This document shows, piece after piece, positions 10,123 to 18,770 of a stretch of DNA of 64,000 bases (its first letter is position 1; each line of letters opens with the position of its first letter). The notes beneath the pieces were generated by a model. The model worked only from the letters and a program-made list of their open reading frames with translations, was not told where the DNA came from and did not search any database. Source of the DNA: Chitinophaga oryziterrae (lineage in GTDB: Bacteria; Bacteroidota; Bacteroidia; Chitinophagales; Chitinophagaceae); NCBI RefSeq assembly GCF_009758125.1, contig NZ_WRXO01000001.1, positions 496,001 through 560,000 on the forward strand. The letters run 5' to 3'. A program made the position numbers and the translations under genes.

Positions 10123-13061
10123 CATTTATCCTCAAAGTATCCGATCTTCCTCATATAACTTACCTCGATCGTATACACATCATATTCTTCTGTTACTTTC
10201 CCCTGTAGTATATAAAACCCGCCTTTCTGAAAAGGGTACGTTCTCAGTATATCCGGAAAATGTACCGTATCAATAAAGTCTCCTTTTGCGTCCATGAAAG
10301 TACCAAAGCTCATAGGAATGCCTTTAGCGGTATGAATACCTTTTGTGCATACTAAGTAACCAAGAGTGGAAATCGTTTCGTTTTTATACTGTTTAAAATC
10401 GCTTGCAGGGATATAATGATTTTGCTCATGATGCAGCAGACTAAAAGGAGAACATAAAGGAAATCCCAGTAATGCAATTTCATCAAAAGCATTTTCATGT
10501 TCGTAATAAGAAAGCATAGGCAACTGGCAGTCGGGCAGCTGTTCCACAAAGAGGGGCTGCACATGATCAGGTACTTTACTCCTCAGCAGCAGGCTGCTCT
10601 TCCACAGCAATTCTTTTTTGGTATAGGTATCAAAACCAAACGCACCAATCCTGATGAGGATATCCAGTTGTTCGGGAGGAGGAGCGATACGTGTGGTAAA
10701 GTCTTCCAGGCTTTTATACAAACCGTAGGCAGCGCGTTCTTCCAGTACATCCTCTATCCATTTTTGTTCCAGTCCTTCTATATGTATGAAACCTGTATAT
10801 ACTGTTTTACCTGTTATTCTTGTATAATAATCGCTGTTATTCATACAAGGTGGTTGTATGGAAACACCCGTCTTTTGCAGTTCGCGGAAATATAATTCCC
10901 GGTTATAAAAACCACCGAAGTTATTGATCACCGCTACCATGAATTCTGCAGGATAATATGTTTTTAAAAAGAGGCTCTGATAGCTCTCCACTGCAAAACT
11001 GGCGGAGTGTGCCTTGGAGAAGGAAAAGCCTGAAAAGCTGGCGATCTGCCGCCATAATTCTTTCGTTACTTCGGGTGGACGATTCAGTCTTGTGCAGTTA
11101 TCGAAGAACTGGTCTTCTATCTTCTGAAAATCTCCCTGTCCCCGGTATTTCCCTGCCATGGCCCTGCGCAGGATATCCGCGTCTGCAAGGTCCATATCTG
11201 CATATTCATGTACGATCTTGATCACATCTTCCTGGTATACCATGATACCAAATGTTTCATACAATACATCTTTGATGATAGGATGTAAATATGTCACTTT
11301 ATCCTGGTTGCGGAAATTATGTACATACTGCCGCATCATGCCGGATTGTGCTACACCAGGGCGTATTACGGAACTGGCAGCTACCAGTGTAAGGTAATCC
11401 CCACATTGCAGTTTCAGTAACAACTGCCGCATGGCAGGAGATTCTATATAGAAACAACCAATGGTATTAACGGTGCTTAATTGTTTTTTAATAAGCGGAT
11501 CGCGCATAAAAGATTTTACATCATGAATATCTATATCTGCTCCATGATTCTCTTTGATGATACCAATGGCATCGCGTATATGTCCCAGCCCGCGCTGACT
11601 TAAAATATCAAATTTAAATAACCCGATGGCCTCTGCCTGGTGCATATCCAGCTGTGCCGTGCTGAACCCTTTGGGTGGCATATAAGTGGCGCAATGCTGA
11701 TGGATAGGGGCTTCACTGATCAGTATCCCTCCTGCGTGAATACTCAGGTGATTCGGGAATGCTTTTTTTCCAGCCATTAACTGACTGAATTTTAAAATCT
11801 GCGCCTGCACATTATCTCCTTTCAGATCAATGGCAAAAGGGGTATCCAGTATCTTATCTATTTCATGTTTAGGTAAGCCATATACCTTCCCTAGTTCACG
11901 GATAGTCGCATTCTCCTGGAAGGTAGTAACAGTACCTAATAAGGCAGTATGTTCATCGCCATAGGTCTTAAATACATAGTCGATGATCTCATCCCTGTCG
12001 CGCCAGGAAAAGTCTATGTCAAAGTCGGGAGGAGAGCTGCGGTATGGATTCAAGAATCGTTCAAAATAGAGTTTTAGTTCGATAGGATCCACGTCTGTGA
12101 TCTCCAGGCAATAAGCCAGGATGGAGTTGGCGCCACTACCACGACCTACATAGAAAAACCCTTTCTTCTGTGCAAACCGTATGATATCCCAGGTGATGAG
12201 AAAGTAGCCGTTAAAGTGTTGCTGTTGTACTACTTTTAATTCCTTTTCAATACGTTCTCTTGCTTCGTCATTATCAGGACCATAACGTTTCAGCATTCCT
12301 TCATAAGCCAGCTCACGTAATTTCGCCTGGTCTTCTGCCTCACTGTTTAAGAAGTATTTTTTATTCCGTGGTACTTTGAAATTAAAGTCTATTTCACAGG
12401 CATCCATCACCTTTAATGTATTAGCGATAATATGAGGGTACTGTTCATACTTATCAAATAATTCTCCCGGAGTGATCAGGCATTCATCCGGTTTAGCAGT
12501 AGTATGATCAGATAGCTGACTGATGAGTATATTCTGATCTATCGCACGTAATACCCGGTGTAGCTGATAATGTGCTTCATCCTGAAAAGTAACTGGTTGC
12601 AGGATCACCAGTTTATCTTTGTGTGTGAGTGTATCTACACGGAACAATTTATTGATCTCTCCCGGCCGTATACCTGCCAGTTCGTTCTCTGCCAGTTCTG
12701 GTAAACGAATGCGGCCCCAGGCATAGATGACAAATGTTCCCGGGAAGAAAGGAGCGCGGTCCGGGAAGGGTTCTTTTTTATGCAGATGATCAGATAAGAA
12801 ACGGTTGATATGAAACCATCCGTTCATATCACGTGCTAAGAGGATGTATTTGAAATCATGTTCATTGCGGCACTCTAATCCTATGATAGGTTTAATAGCA
12901 TTATCCCGGCATTCTTTTACGAAGTTCCAGGTATCAGAAGTGATATTGATATTGGTAAGCGCAAGGGAAGTGATGCCGTTTTCACGGGCATGTTTTACAA
13001 GGTTATCAGTACTGATAGTACCATAACGCAGGCTAAAGAATGTTTTACAGTTCAGGAACAT
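10122..13061 (-). CDS. dnaE: DNA polymerase III alpha-type polymerase (short DnaE, likely error-prone)
   Basis: This 979-residue C-family DNA polymerase is shorter than a replicative DnaE (about 1100-1200). The polymerase core is intact: VGRGSGANSILAYCLEITDVDP, the catalytic PDFDIDFSWRDRDEIIDYV aspartates, NHLSIHAGGILIS, and the tHhH and OB-like C-terminal part. The N-terminal PHP domain starts FLNCKTFFSLRYGTIS, where replicative enzymes carry an HxH metal motif (such as HLHSHYS), so metal binding there looks lost. It follows dinB with a 2-bp gap and is surely co-transcribed. The pairing with a Y-family polymerase and a nearby S24 repressor suggests a DnaE2-like role in damage tolerance rather than replication. 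That role is inferred. Confidence 0.9.
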   Translation of the reverse strand: MFLNCKTFFSLRYGTISTDNLVKHARENGITSLALTNINITSDTWNFVKECRDNAIKPIIGLECRNEHDFKYILLARDMNGWFHINRFLSDHLHKKEPFPDRAPFFPGTFVIYAWGRIRLPELAENELAGIRPGEINKLFRVDTLTHKDKLVILQPVTFQDEAHYQLHRVLRAIDQNILISQLSDHTTAKPDECLITPGELFDKYEQYPHIIANTLKVMDACEIDFNFKVPRNKKYFLNSEAEDQAKLRELAYEGMLKRYGPDNDEARERIEKELKVVQQQHFNGYFLITWDIIRFAQKKGFFYVGRGSGANSILAYCLEITDVDPIELKLYFERFLNPYRSSPPDFDIDFSWRDRDEIIDYVFKTYGDEHTALLGTVTTFQENATIRELGKVYGLPKHEIDKILDTPFAIDLKGDNVQAQILKFSQLMAGKKAFPNHLSIHAGGILISEAPIHQHCATYMPPKGFSTAQLDMHQAEAIGLFKFDILSQRGLGHIRDAIGIIKENHGADIDIHDVKSFMRDPLIKKQLSTVNTIGCFYIESPAMRQLLLKLQCGDYLTLVAASSVIRPGVAQSGMMRQYVHNFRNQDKVTYLHPIIKDVLYETFGIMVYQEDVIKIVHEYADMDLADADILRRAMAGKYRGQGDFQKIEDQFFDNCTRLNRPPEVTKELWRQIASFSGFSFSKAHSASFAVESYQSLFLKTYYPAEFMVAVINNFGGFYNRELYFRELQKTGVSIQPPCMNNSDYYTRITGKTVYTGFIHIEGLEQKWIEDVLEERAAYGLYKSLEDFTTRIAPPPEQLDILIRIGAFGFDTYTKKELLWKSSLLLRSKVPDHVQPLFVEQLPDCQLPMLSYYEHENAFDEIALLGFPLCSPFSLLHHEQNHYIPASDFKQYKNETISTLGYLVCTKGIHTAKGIPMSFGTFMDAKGDFIDTVHFPDILRTYPFQKGGFYILQGKVTEEYDVYTIEVSYMRKIGYFEDK

Positions 13062-13063
13062 AA

Positions 13064-14272
13064 TTATTTCGTTTTCCTGGGGAATGGAGTGACTTCGGCT
13101 TTAGGTTGTTTTGCAGGAGGAATGGCATTGGTCCCTTTCATCAGATACTGCCATCCAAATCTGTTTTTAATATGATCTATTGCCTGGTATAATGCAATCA
13201 TCTCCTGTGTATCATCAAACAGGCTAATCTGGTAATTCCCTTGTACCAGATGACTGAAACGTACGCCTATCAGTCGTACGAGCAATCTTTTATCATACAG
13301 TTTATGGAACAGTTCTTTTACTTTTTCCAGTAAAATATGATCTGATCCTGTGTAGGGAATAGTCATTTGTCTGGTCACTGTTTCAAAATCGGAGTAACGG
13401 AGTTTGACGGTAACGCATCCCGCCAGTTTATCCTGCTGCCGTAGTTCAAAAGCAATCTTTTCTGTCATGCGTACCAGTTCTGCATGCATGAATTTCATGT
13501 CTATCGTATCTGTAGGGAAGGTACTTTCTGTAGAGATGGATTTCTGTTCATGGTAGGGTACTACCGGGGATTCATCGATGCCATTCGCTTTATTCCATAA
13601 TGAGATCCCGTTTTTCCCCAGCCATGCTTCCAGCAGGGCTACCGGTATTTCACTCAGCGTTTTAACTGTTTCCACGCCACGTCGTCTTAGTTGTCCGGCA
13701 GTTTCTTTTCCCACCATGGGCAGTTTTTCTACAGGCATAGGCGCCAGAAATGACTTCTCTTCACCGAAAATGATTTCCTTTTGTCCATTGGGTTTGGCTT
13801 CGTTGGTAGCCACTTTGGAAATCATTTTATTGGATGCCAGTCCGAATGAAACAGGGAGTTTCATTTTACGGATGATATGCTGTCTTAGTTCTATGGTCCA
13901 TTTCATGGAGCCGAAGAATTTATCCATGCCGGTAAGGTCCAGGTAAAATTCATCGATGGATGACTTCTCATACAAAGGAGCCTTCTCCGCAATAATATCG
14001 GTAATCTCCCGGGAGAGGTTGCTGTATAATTCCATATCGCCCCTGCGTATCAGTGCATGCGGGCATAATTTAAGTGCCGTTTTCATGGGCATGGCAGAGT
14101 GAATTCCATATCGCCGGGCTTCATAGCTGCAGGCAGCTACTACTGCACGGTCGCCCAGGCCGCCTACAAGCAGTGGTTTCCCTTTCAGACTGTTATCTTC
14201 CCTGCATTCTACAGACACAAAGAAGCTATCCATATCGAAATGAGCGATGGACCTGTGTTGTAAAGTGATCAT
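13064..14272 (-). CDS. dinB: DNA polymerase IV (Y-family)
   Basis: This is a Y-family translesion polymerase. The start at 14272 (MITLQHRSIAHFDMDSFFVSVE) is preferred over a longer frame at 14350 because the DinB fold begins there. Catalytic acidic residues are visible in FDMDSFFVSVE and in SSIDEFYLDLTG. Also present are the YEARRYGIHSAMPMKTAL finger segment and the helix-hairpin-helix MVGKETAGQLRRRGVETVKTL. Length is 402 residues, within the normal range. Because the active site is complete, it is DinB rather than the inactive ImuB type. The stop is 2 bp before the dnaE start, so the two polymerases form one operon. Confidence 0.94.
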   Translation of the reverse strand: MITLQHRSIAHFDMDSFFVSVECREDNSLKGKPLLVGGLGDRAVVAACSYEARRYGIHSAMPMKTALKLCPHALIRRGDMELYSNLSREITDIIAEKAPLYEKSSIDEFYLDLTGMDKFFGSMKWTIELRQHIIRKMKLPVSFGLASNKMISKVATNEAKPNGQKEIIFGEEKSFLAPMPVEKLPMVGKETAGQLRRRGVETVKTLSEIPVALLEAWLGKNGISLWNKANGIDESPVVPYHEQKSISTESTFPTDTIDMKFMHAELVRMTEKIAFELRQQDKLAGCVTVKLRYSDFETVTRQMTIPYTGSDHILLEKVKELFHKLYDKRLLVRLIGVRFSHLVQGNYQISLFDDTQEMIALYQAIDHIKNRFGWQYLMKGTNAIPPAKQPKAEVTPFPRKTK

Positions 14273-14383
14273 AAGTAAAATATGGCCAGCACCCGGTTTT
14301 TTCAGGGAAGACGTTAAGCGATTCAAATGGTTTCTACTGTTCTTTCTCAAGTAACCGGGATGGGGCTCTTTTTGTCAAAACTA

Positions 14384-14438
14384 CTAATATTATTAGCAAT
14401 AACTAAAAATATTAGTAATATAACTAAACAATAACAAA
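14384..14438 (-). promoter_or_regulatory. dinB-dnaE promoter with two operator-like dyads
   Basis: Read on the minus strand, TTTG (complement of 14435-14438) is followed after 20 bp by TAATATTT (14407-14414), close to the Bacteroidota -33 and -7 elements. The dyad TTAGTAATATAACTAA (14412-14427) covers the spacer and -7 edge. A second dyad, CTAATATTATTAG, lies at 14384-14396 near the likely start site. The first dyad closely matches the one at the promoter of the S24 repressor gene at 16116-16130, which suggests the same repressor binds both. Confidence 0.6.
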
Positions 14439-14510
14439 CTGATTAGAACAATCAGGTATAGATGCGGGTATAGTATTTGATCTCATCTACTTACACAAAA
14501 ACACTTTTCC

Positions 14511-15185
14511 ATGAAAAAGCCTGATATTGGCCAAGAGCTGCTGTTATTGTTGTTATTACTTTTGCCCATGGTTTACCTGGGTGTTATATGGCCATCACTA
14601 CCTGCTACCATCCCTACAAATTTCAATATTGAAGGTGTTCCTGAACGGGTAGGTCTCAAGAGTGATTTCCTGTTACTGATGATTTTCCTTTTCCTGACCA
14701 ATCTGATGTTATATTTCCTTTTCCGTTATATTCCTCATGTGGAAGAACCTACGCTCAGTATCGAACCGCTGAAGATATTGCAGGCTAAGTATTACCGGAT
14801 CCGTTTCCAGATCCATATTTACCTGGCAGTATTTACCAGTGTGATCATTTTTATGGTCAGTCAGGGAAGGCCGTTTGTAATGGAGAGATGGGTATTTCCC
14901 GGGGTAGGCGTTTTAATAGTGGGGATAGGGTTTTATCTGAGGAGATTACAGCCTAATTATTTTGTAGGAGTAAGAACACCGTGGACGTTAAAGAGTACTG
15001 ATATCTGGCGGCAAACGCATCAGATGGCAGGTACGCTGTGGATCAGTGCAGGTGCTGCAAGCGTTATCGCCGGGTTCTTCATGCCGGTGGTACCGGGCGT
15101 GTTCCTGCTGATATTCTTAGGGGCAATACTGGCCGCATTGCCTTATATCTATTCTTACCGTTTATTTAATACGGACAAGGGGTAA
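14511..15185 (+). CDS. SdpI/DUF1648-family membrane protein
   Basis: This 224-residue integral membrane protein shows an N-terminal DUF1648 pattern (PMVYLGVIWPSLPATIPTNFNIEGVPERVGLKS) and an SdpI-like second half (GFYLRRLQPNYFVGVRTPWTLKSTDIWRQTHQMAGTLWISAG). About six membrane segments are visible. SdpI in Bacillus gives immunity to a killing peptide; most Bacteroidota homologues are untested. It stands alone between the dinB promoter and a terminator, so no functional partner is evident. Confidence 0.85.
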   Translation: MKKPDIGQELLLLLLLLLPMVYLGVIWPSLPATIPTNFNIEGVPERVGLKSDFLLLMIFLFLTNLMLYFLFRYIPHVEEPTLSIEPLKILQAKYYRIRFQIHIYLAVFTSVIIFMVSQGRPFVMERWVFPGVGVLIVGIGFYLRRLQPNYFVGVRTPWTLKSTDIWRQTHQMAGTLWISAGAASVIAGFFMPVVPGVFLLIFLGAILAALPYIYSYRLFNTDKG

Positions 15186-15193
15186 AATAAAAG

Positions 15194-15230
15194 AGGGTGT
15201 ATACTTTGAAGTACCTCAAAGTATACACCC
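15194..15230. terminator. Bidirectional terminator between two membrane-protein genes
   Basis: GGGTGTATACTTTGA and TCAAAGTATACACCC form a 15-bp perfect stem, with A-rich flank on the left and TTTT on the right. It serves the SdpI-like gene and the convergent gene at 15247. Confidence 0.9.
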
Positions 15231-15246
15231 TTTTAGTGCTGGTTTA

Positions 15247-15708
15247 TTACAGCCAGCCTCTGCCTGCACCTGCCATACGGAACGGCCATGGAACAAGCAG
15301 GAATACCAGGATCAGCGCAATGCCGAAAAATATGAGAGCAGTTTTGTGTTTCTGTGCATCAGTAGATGCTTTTTTCACTTTGGAATAGCCAATATGCACC
15401 AGTACAAAGGCAATGACTGCCATTGTAATGTGTTCTACAGCATAAAAGCGGAGTACACTATCTTTCATCGCAAATTTCATATTCTGCAATGCCGTTTGTA
15501 CTACGGGGCTGGTTACAAAGTAAAGCACCAGGCCCACGACTAACTGCAGGTCAAAGAAGATCATATAGAAAAGACCTGCTTTTTTATCAGCGCCTGTAAA
15601 AGGTGTTTTACCGCTAACGCCCATAAAAGCACGAAGAACGGCCCAGATGCCGGCCAGCAAAATAGCCCATCTTAACAGCGAGTGAATAAGTAACAAAGTG
15701 TTATGCAT
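15247..15708 (-). CDS. Small four-helix integral membrane protein, cytochrome b561-like annotation
   Basis: This 153-residue membrane protein starts at the ATG at 15708 (MHNTLLLIHSLLRWAILLAGIWAV); the longer frame from 15765 adds a hydrophilic tail without support. Four hydrophobic segments are visible, with histidines in the first (IHSLLRW), third (VEHITMAV) and loop regions (VHIGYSK). Bacteroidota proteins of this type are often named cytochrome b-like, but heme binding is not shown. It could be an uncharacterised membrane protein with no redox role. It is a single gene with its own terminator. Confidence 0.75.
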   Translation of the reverse strand: MHNTLLLIHSLLRWAILLAGIWAVLRAFMGVSGKTPFTGADKKAGLFYMIFFDLQLVVGLVLYFVTSPVVQTALQNMKFAMKDSVLRFYAVEHITMAVIAFVLVHIGYSKVKKASTDAQKHKTALIFFGIALILVFLLVPWPFRMAGAGRGWL

Positions 15709-15902
15709 AAATATTGAGTTGGATTTACCGCGCAAAAATAAGTCACCTGACCGAAGGTAGTGCACCCGTTTTGATTTTTCGTGAAAGTATATCCCAAATA
15801 ATTGTAAATCAGTTGATTTTTGAATAGTATACCTGTTTTGCCATGATATAATGGCTTCCCTCTCCGTACTATTCAGGACTTATACTTCTTAAGAATGTCT
15901 TC

Positions 15903-16036
15903 GGGGAGAGTTAGAGAGTTGAACATACTTTGAACATAGCCAGAAGATAGATTGAACATACTTTGATGATGCTTCAGAAACGATCAAAGTATGTTCGACC
16001 TATGTTCAACGTATGTTCAATTCCATAACTCTCCCG
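15903..16036. repeat. Nested imperfect palindrome built from GAACATA words
   Basis: The 434 bp between 15709 and 16142 hold no gene but contain this compound palindrome. The outer arms run from GGGGAGAGTTAGAGAGTTGA (15904-15923) to a complementary CAATTCCATAACTCTCCC (16018-16035). The inner arms GAACATACTTTGAT and ATCAAAGTATGTTC (15954-15996) are perfect. The word GAACATA or its complement appears five times. It could form a long hairpin in RNA or DNA. A similar design with different words occurs at 62324-62399. Confidence 0.75.
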
Positions 16037-16082
16037 GATGGGGTTAATAAATCAAACTGATGTACTACCCAACCGGAATATA

Positions 16083-16130
16083 TTTGGTTATTACCAAAAT
16101 TATATGCTAATTTTGTTAGTAATGTACTAA
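16083..16130 (+). promoter_or_regulatory. Promoter and operator of the S24 repressor gene
   Basis: TTTG (16083-16086) and TAATTTTG (16108-16115) match the Bacteroidota -33 and -7 elements at a 21-bp spacing. Directly after the -7 element, TTAGTAATGTACTAA (16116-16130) is a perfect 5+5+5 dyad placed over the likely start of transcription, 12 bp before the gene. This is the expected layout for autorepression. The same half-sites occur at the dinB promoter. Confidence 0.65.
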
Positions 16131-16142
16131 AATATTTAGATT

Positions 16143-16895
16143 ATGTCAGTAGTGTGCCGCAATTTGAAGTTCCTGCGTAAGCAGAAAGGATGGACTCAGC
16201 AAGAGTTTGCTGATAAATTAGGGATTAAACGTTCCCTGCTTGGAGCTTATGAAGAAGAGCGTGCAGAGCCGCGTACGGAAGTACTGGAACTGGTAAGTGA
16301 TATGTTCCGTGTATCCATTGACGATTTATTACGTCGGGATGTGGGATCTCAGAAAGAAAATTTTCTGGAAAAGCGCCGTCAGCTGAAAATGTCTAACGAC
16401 AGGCAGCAGATAGAGTTTGTACCGGTAAAAGCAGCTGCAGGTTACCTGGCGGGATATAATGATGATGAGTTCATTGAGGAACTGAACACATTTACCTTAC
16501 CGATGATGGGTGCAGGCAGTTACCGTGCTTTTGAAATAGCCGGAGACTCTATGTTACCTACACCTTCCGGTTCTGTGATCGTTTGTCATAAGGTAGATGG
16601 ATGGGAAGAGATCCGCAATAACGAGGCGTATGTGGTGGTAACTACCCGTGAAGGGATTGTGTACAAACGTATCCTCAAGAGTAACCGTACTAAAGGAAAG
16701 ATCACCCTGGTATCCGATAACCCCCAGTTTGAGCCTTATGCGGTGGGTATGGACGAGGTACTGGAACTCTGGCAGTCAGATGCTGTCATCAGCAAATCAG
16801 GGCAGCAGAGCCGCCTTAGCGTAAACCACCTGGCAGATATGGTCAGCCATTTACAGGATCAGGTAAGTTTACTGAAGAAGCGGATTAAGAATTAG
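16143..16895 (+). CDS. LexA-like XRE/S24-family repressor
   Basis: This 250-residue regulator joins an N-terminal Cro/CI helix-turn-helix (LKFLRKQKGWTQQEFADKLGIKRSLLGAYEE, about residues 8-60) to an S24 peptidase domain (about 95-215). The Ser-Lys pair is present as S136 in AGDSMLP and K175 in VYKRI. A self-cleavage site, Ala99-Gly100 in KAAAGY, is intact. The last 30 residues look like a coiled coil. Such proteins are cleaved after DNA damage. The shared operator dyads suggest that it controls itself and dinB-dnaE. Its 3' end overlaps the end of the convergent recombinase reading frame, at the island boundary. Confidence 0.9.
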   Translation: MSVVCRNLKFLRKQKGWTQQEFADKLGIKRSLLGAYEEERAEPRTEVLELVSDMFRVSIDDLLRRDVGSQKENFLEKRRQLKMSNDRQQIEFVPVKAAAGYLAGYNDDEFIEELNTFTLPMMGAGSYRAFEIAGDSMLPTPSGSVIVCHKVDGWEEIRNNEAYVVVTTREGIVYKRILKSNRTKGKITLVSDNPQFEPYAVGMDEVLELWQSDAVISKSGQQSRLSVNHLADMVSHLQDQVSLLKKRIKN

Positions 16896-18509
16896 ATCAT
16901 TTATTTGTTTTGTGAATAAAACTCCTATTGAAATTATTTTATACCAGATTAAAAGTGCAGGTTCGAATCCGGTACTGGGCACACTAGTGGAAAGGTCGGA
17001 GAATTCTCCGACCTTTCTTTTTTTGTCTTCTTCTGAGCCCGCTACGGGCCTGCTTATCAATTCTAATATTACATTCGGTTCTGCGGTTCGAAGTTTGTTT
17101 TCTGAGAAAATCAGTTTTTCCGGGAAGATCGAACCAATGATTTGTTTTTTGCCGATTGGGGAAGCTGCGATATAGCGGGTGGCTATGTTTTTCATGATCT
17201 CCCCTCCTTGGGCCAGATATTCCTGGTAATCATCTTTGGCGGATAGTAACTTCGTTTTCTCCTTTTCAAGCGCTTCTATCTTTTTTAAAAGGTCAGTCTT
17301 TATGTCTTTAAATTCTTCTGCTGTAAATTCATCGTCTAGCCTCATAGACCGGGCGTTTTGTATTCTGTGGTAGAACTTATCTATTTCGGTCTGTATCTCT
17401 TTTAATTCCTGCTCTTGCCTCTTATTATCTTTCTGTAGAGAGGTGCGTATCAATTGACAGTAATAGTCAATGATCGGAGCATTAGCTGCGATCTGGCTTA
17501 ATTGTTTTACAAACGCCTCGTTGGCGGTTTCAGCCCGGAAACGCTCTTTACATAATTTCACTGATTGACAATGATAATAGTAATATACTCCTCCGTTACC
17601 ACGGGAGCCACTACCACTTAATGGCTTACCGCAGCGCTGACAAGTCAAGAAACCTCTAAGTGGCAGGTATTCATCAATCTCTGTAAAGGAGTTTACTCTT
17701 ACCTTACGCTTCTTACCTTTTAATACGTCCTGCACATCATCAAATAACTCTTCCGATACAATTGATTGATGAATACCCTTTACACAATGTGCGGCTTCGT
17801 TCTTATAAGCAGCCAGAAACACTTTACCACAATAGACAGGGTTACGTACTAAGCTCCAGAACTGACTACGACCAACCTTAATCCCCATACGGTTTACCAT
17901 ACGTCTGAGAGCATCTATATCCCATATACCTCTTGATAGTTCCTCAAATGCCCATAGCACGGTTGCCGCCTTTTCATTAGGAATGAGGAAAGGTTTATTA
18001 TGGGCATCCCTGCCATTATTATATCCTATTGGTGCAATGCCCAGGTAACGGCCATCCTTCTTTGCCCGTCGCATACCATGTAAGGTATTTAATGCTCTCC
18101 TGTCGTTTTCTACTTCGGGTGTAGTCAGGTAGATAGCCAGCATGATCTTACTCTCTGGAATCTCCATATCTAAAGGCTGCTCAATAGACTGGGGTTCTAC
18201 AGCATACTTCTTTAACTTGCCTATCATTTCATAGGCTGCTGCTACATTACGAGAGAACCGATCCCACTTGGAGAACAGAATCAAATTAACAATGCCTTTA
18301 TTCTTGCTTACCACATTCAACATCTTCTGAAATTCAGGTCTGTCAAATGTTTTGGCAGAGTGATCCTCCCGGTAAATACCGACGACTTGTATATTCTCTT
18401 TTTCACAGTAACGTATCAATACATCTTCCTGATGGGCAAGGCTATAACCGTCAGCCTGTTCGTCTGTGCTGACCCTGGGATATAGGAATGCTTTTCGCTG
18501 AGTGATCAT
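16869..18509 (-). CDS. Large serine recombinase
   Basis: This 546-residue site-specific recombinase should integrate or excise the surrounding element. The N-terminal resolvase domain starts AFLYPRVSTDEQADG with the nucleophile at about Ser14, and has ILFSKWDRFSRN. A recombinase domain follows (about 160-255), then a zinc ribbon (CQRCGKPLSGSGS...YHCQ, about 295-325) and a coiled coil (about 350-440). The last 50 or so codons read through the hairpin and the tRNA-like junction (PSTGFEPALL), so the natural C terminus may have changed on insertion. A small gene overlaps its 5' end. The gene points out of the island towards the LexA-like gene. Confidence 0.9.
   Translation of the reverse strand: MITQRKAFLYPRVSTDEQADGYSLAHQEDVLIRYCEKENIQVVGIYREDHSAKTFDRPEFQKMLNVVSKNKGIVNLILFSKWDRFSRNVAAAYEMIGKLKKYAVEPQSIEQPLDMEIPESKIMLAIYLTTPEVENDRRALNTLHGMRRAKKDGRYLGIAPIGYNNGRDAHNKPFLIPNEKAATVLWAFEELSRGIWDIDALRRMVNRMGIKVGRSQFWSLVRNPVYCGKVFLAAYKNEAAHCVKGIHQSIVSEELFDDVQDVLKGKKRKVRVNSFTEIDEYLPLRGFLTCQRCGKPLSGSGSRGNGGVYYYYHCQSVKLCKERFRAETANEAFVKQLSQIAANAPIIDYYCQLIRTSLQKDNKRQEQELKEIQTEIDKFYHRIQNARSMRLDDEFTAEEFKDIKTDLLKKIEALEKEKTKLLSAKDDYQEYLAQGGEIMKNIATRYIAASPIGKKQIIGSIFPEKLIFSENKLRTAEPNVILELISRPVAGSEEDKKRKVGEFSDLSTSVPSTGFEPALLIWYKIISIGVLFTKQINDLILNPLLQ
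16955..17017 (+). repeat. Left island junction: tRNA 3'-end-like sequence plus hairpin
   Basis: GTGCAG-GTTCGAATCC-GGTACTGGGCAC resembles the T-arm and acceptor end of a tRNA, but no tRNA body lies upstream and there is no complementary 5' acceptor strand. It is followed by the perfect hairpin AAAGGTCGGAGAA/TTCTCCGACCTTT (16992-17017) and a T run. GTTCGA and TACTGGGCAC recur at every cassette junction between 42 and 61 kb. The position between the LexA-like gene and the recombinase makes it the likely left end of the island. Confidence 0.65.
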
Positions 18510-18717
18510 CTTTATACTCTTTAATTTGAATGACTGGCGTATCTTTTCTTATTGCGTCTTCGTAAATGTTAAGATCAATAGCTGCTAAACGATGTAAGAA
18601 GTCAATTATCAGGGAGACTTCTTCATCTGTATAATCATATTTATCTGCTTGCAGTAAGCGTTTGGATACCTCCATAGATGGCTTAGCGGGTAACTGACGT
18701 TGGATTTCATGTTTCAT
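18451..18717 (-). CDS. Small recombinase-linked protein of unknown function
   Basis: This 88-residue protein starts at the ATG at 18717 (MKHEIQRQLPAKPSMEVSKRLLQADKYDYTDEEV); an upstream frame to 18747 lacks similarity. It overlaps the recombinase start by 59 bp, so the two are translationally linked. A clear paralogue sits at 31139-31396, sharing the HE(I/V)QRQL, KPS, QAD and YTD blocks and the LAA..LNIYE stretch. Size and position suggest a directionality or accessory factor for the serine recombinase, but no known domain was recognised. Confidence 0.72.
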   Translation of the reverse strand: MKHEIQRQLPAKPSMEVSKRLLQADKYDYTDEEVSLIIDFLHRLAAIDLNIYEDAIRKDTPVIQIKEYKDDHSAKSIPISQGQHRRTG

Positions 18718-18770
18718 ATAATTGGATATAAAACGAAGATATAACAACGTAAAATTTCACTTTCACACTT

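Noticed and set aside
16907..16982. A tRNA gene ending at GGTACTGGGCAC
   Set aside because: Only a T-loop-like and acceptor-like 3' part is present. The upstream 60 bases have no D-arm, no anticodon arm and no matching 5' acceptor strand.
16912..17175. Plus-strand frame of 87 codons across the left junction (SAGSNPVLGTLVERS)
   Set aside because: It is a read-through of the tRNA-like piece, the hairpin and the antisense of the recombinase gene.
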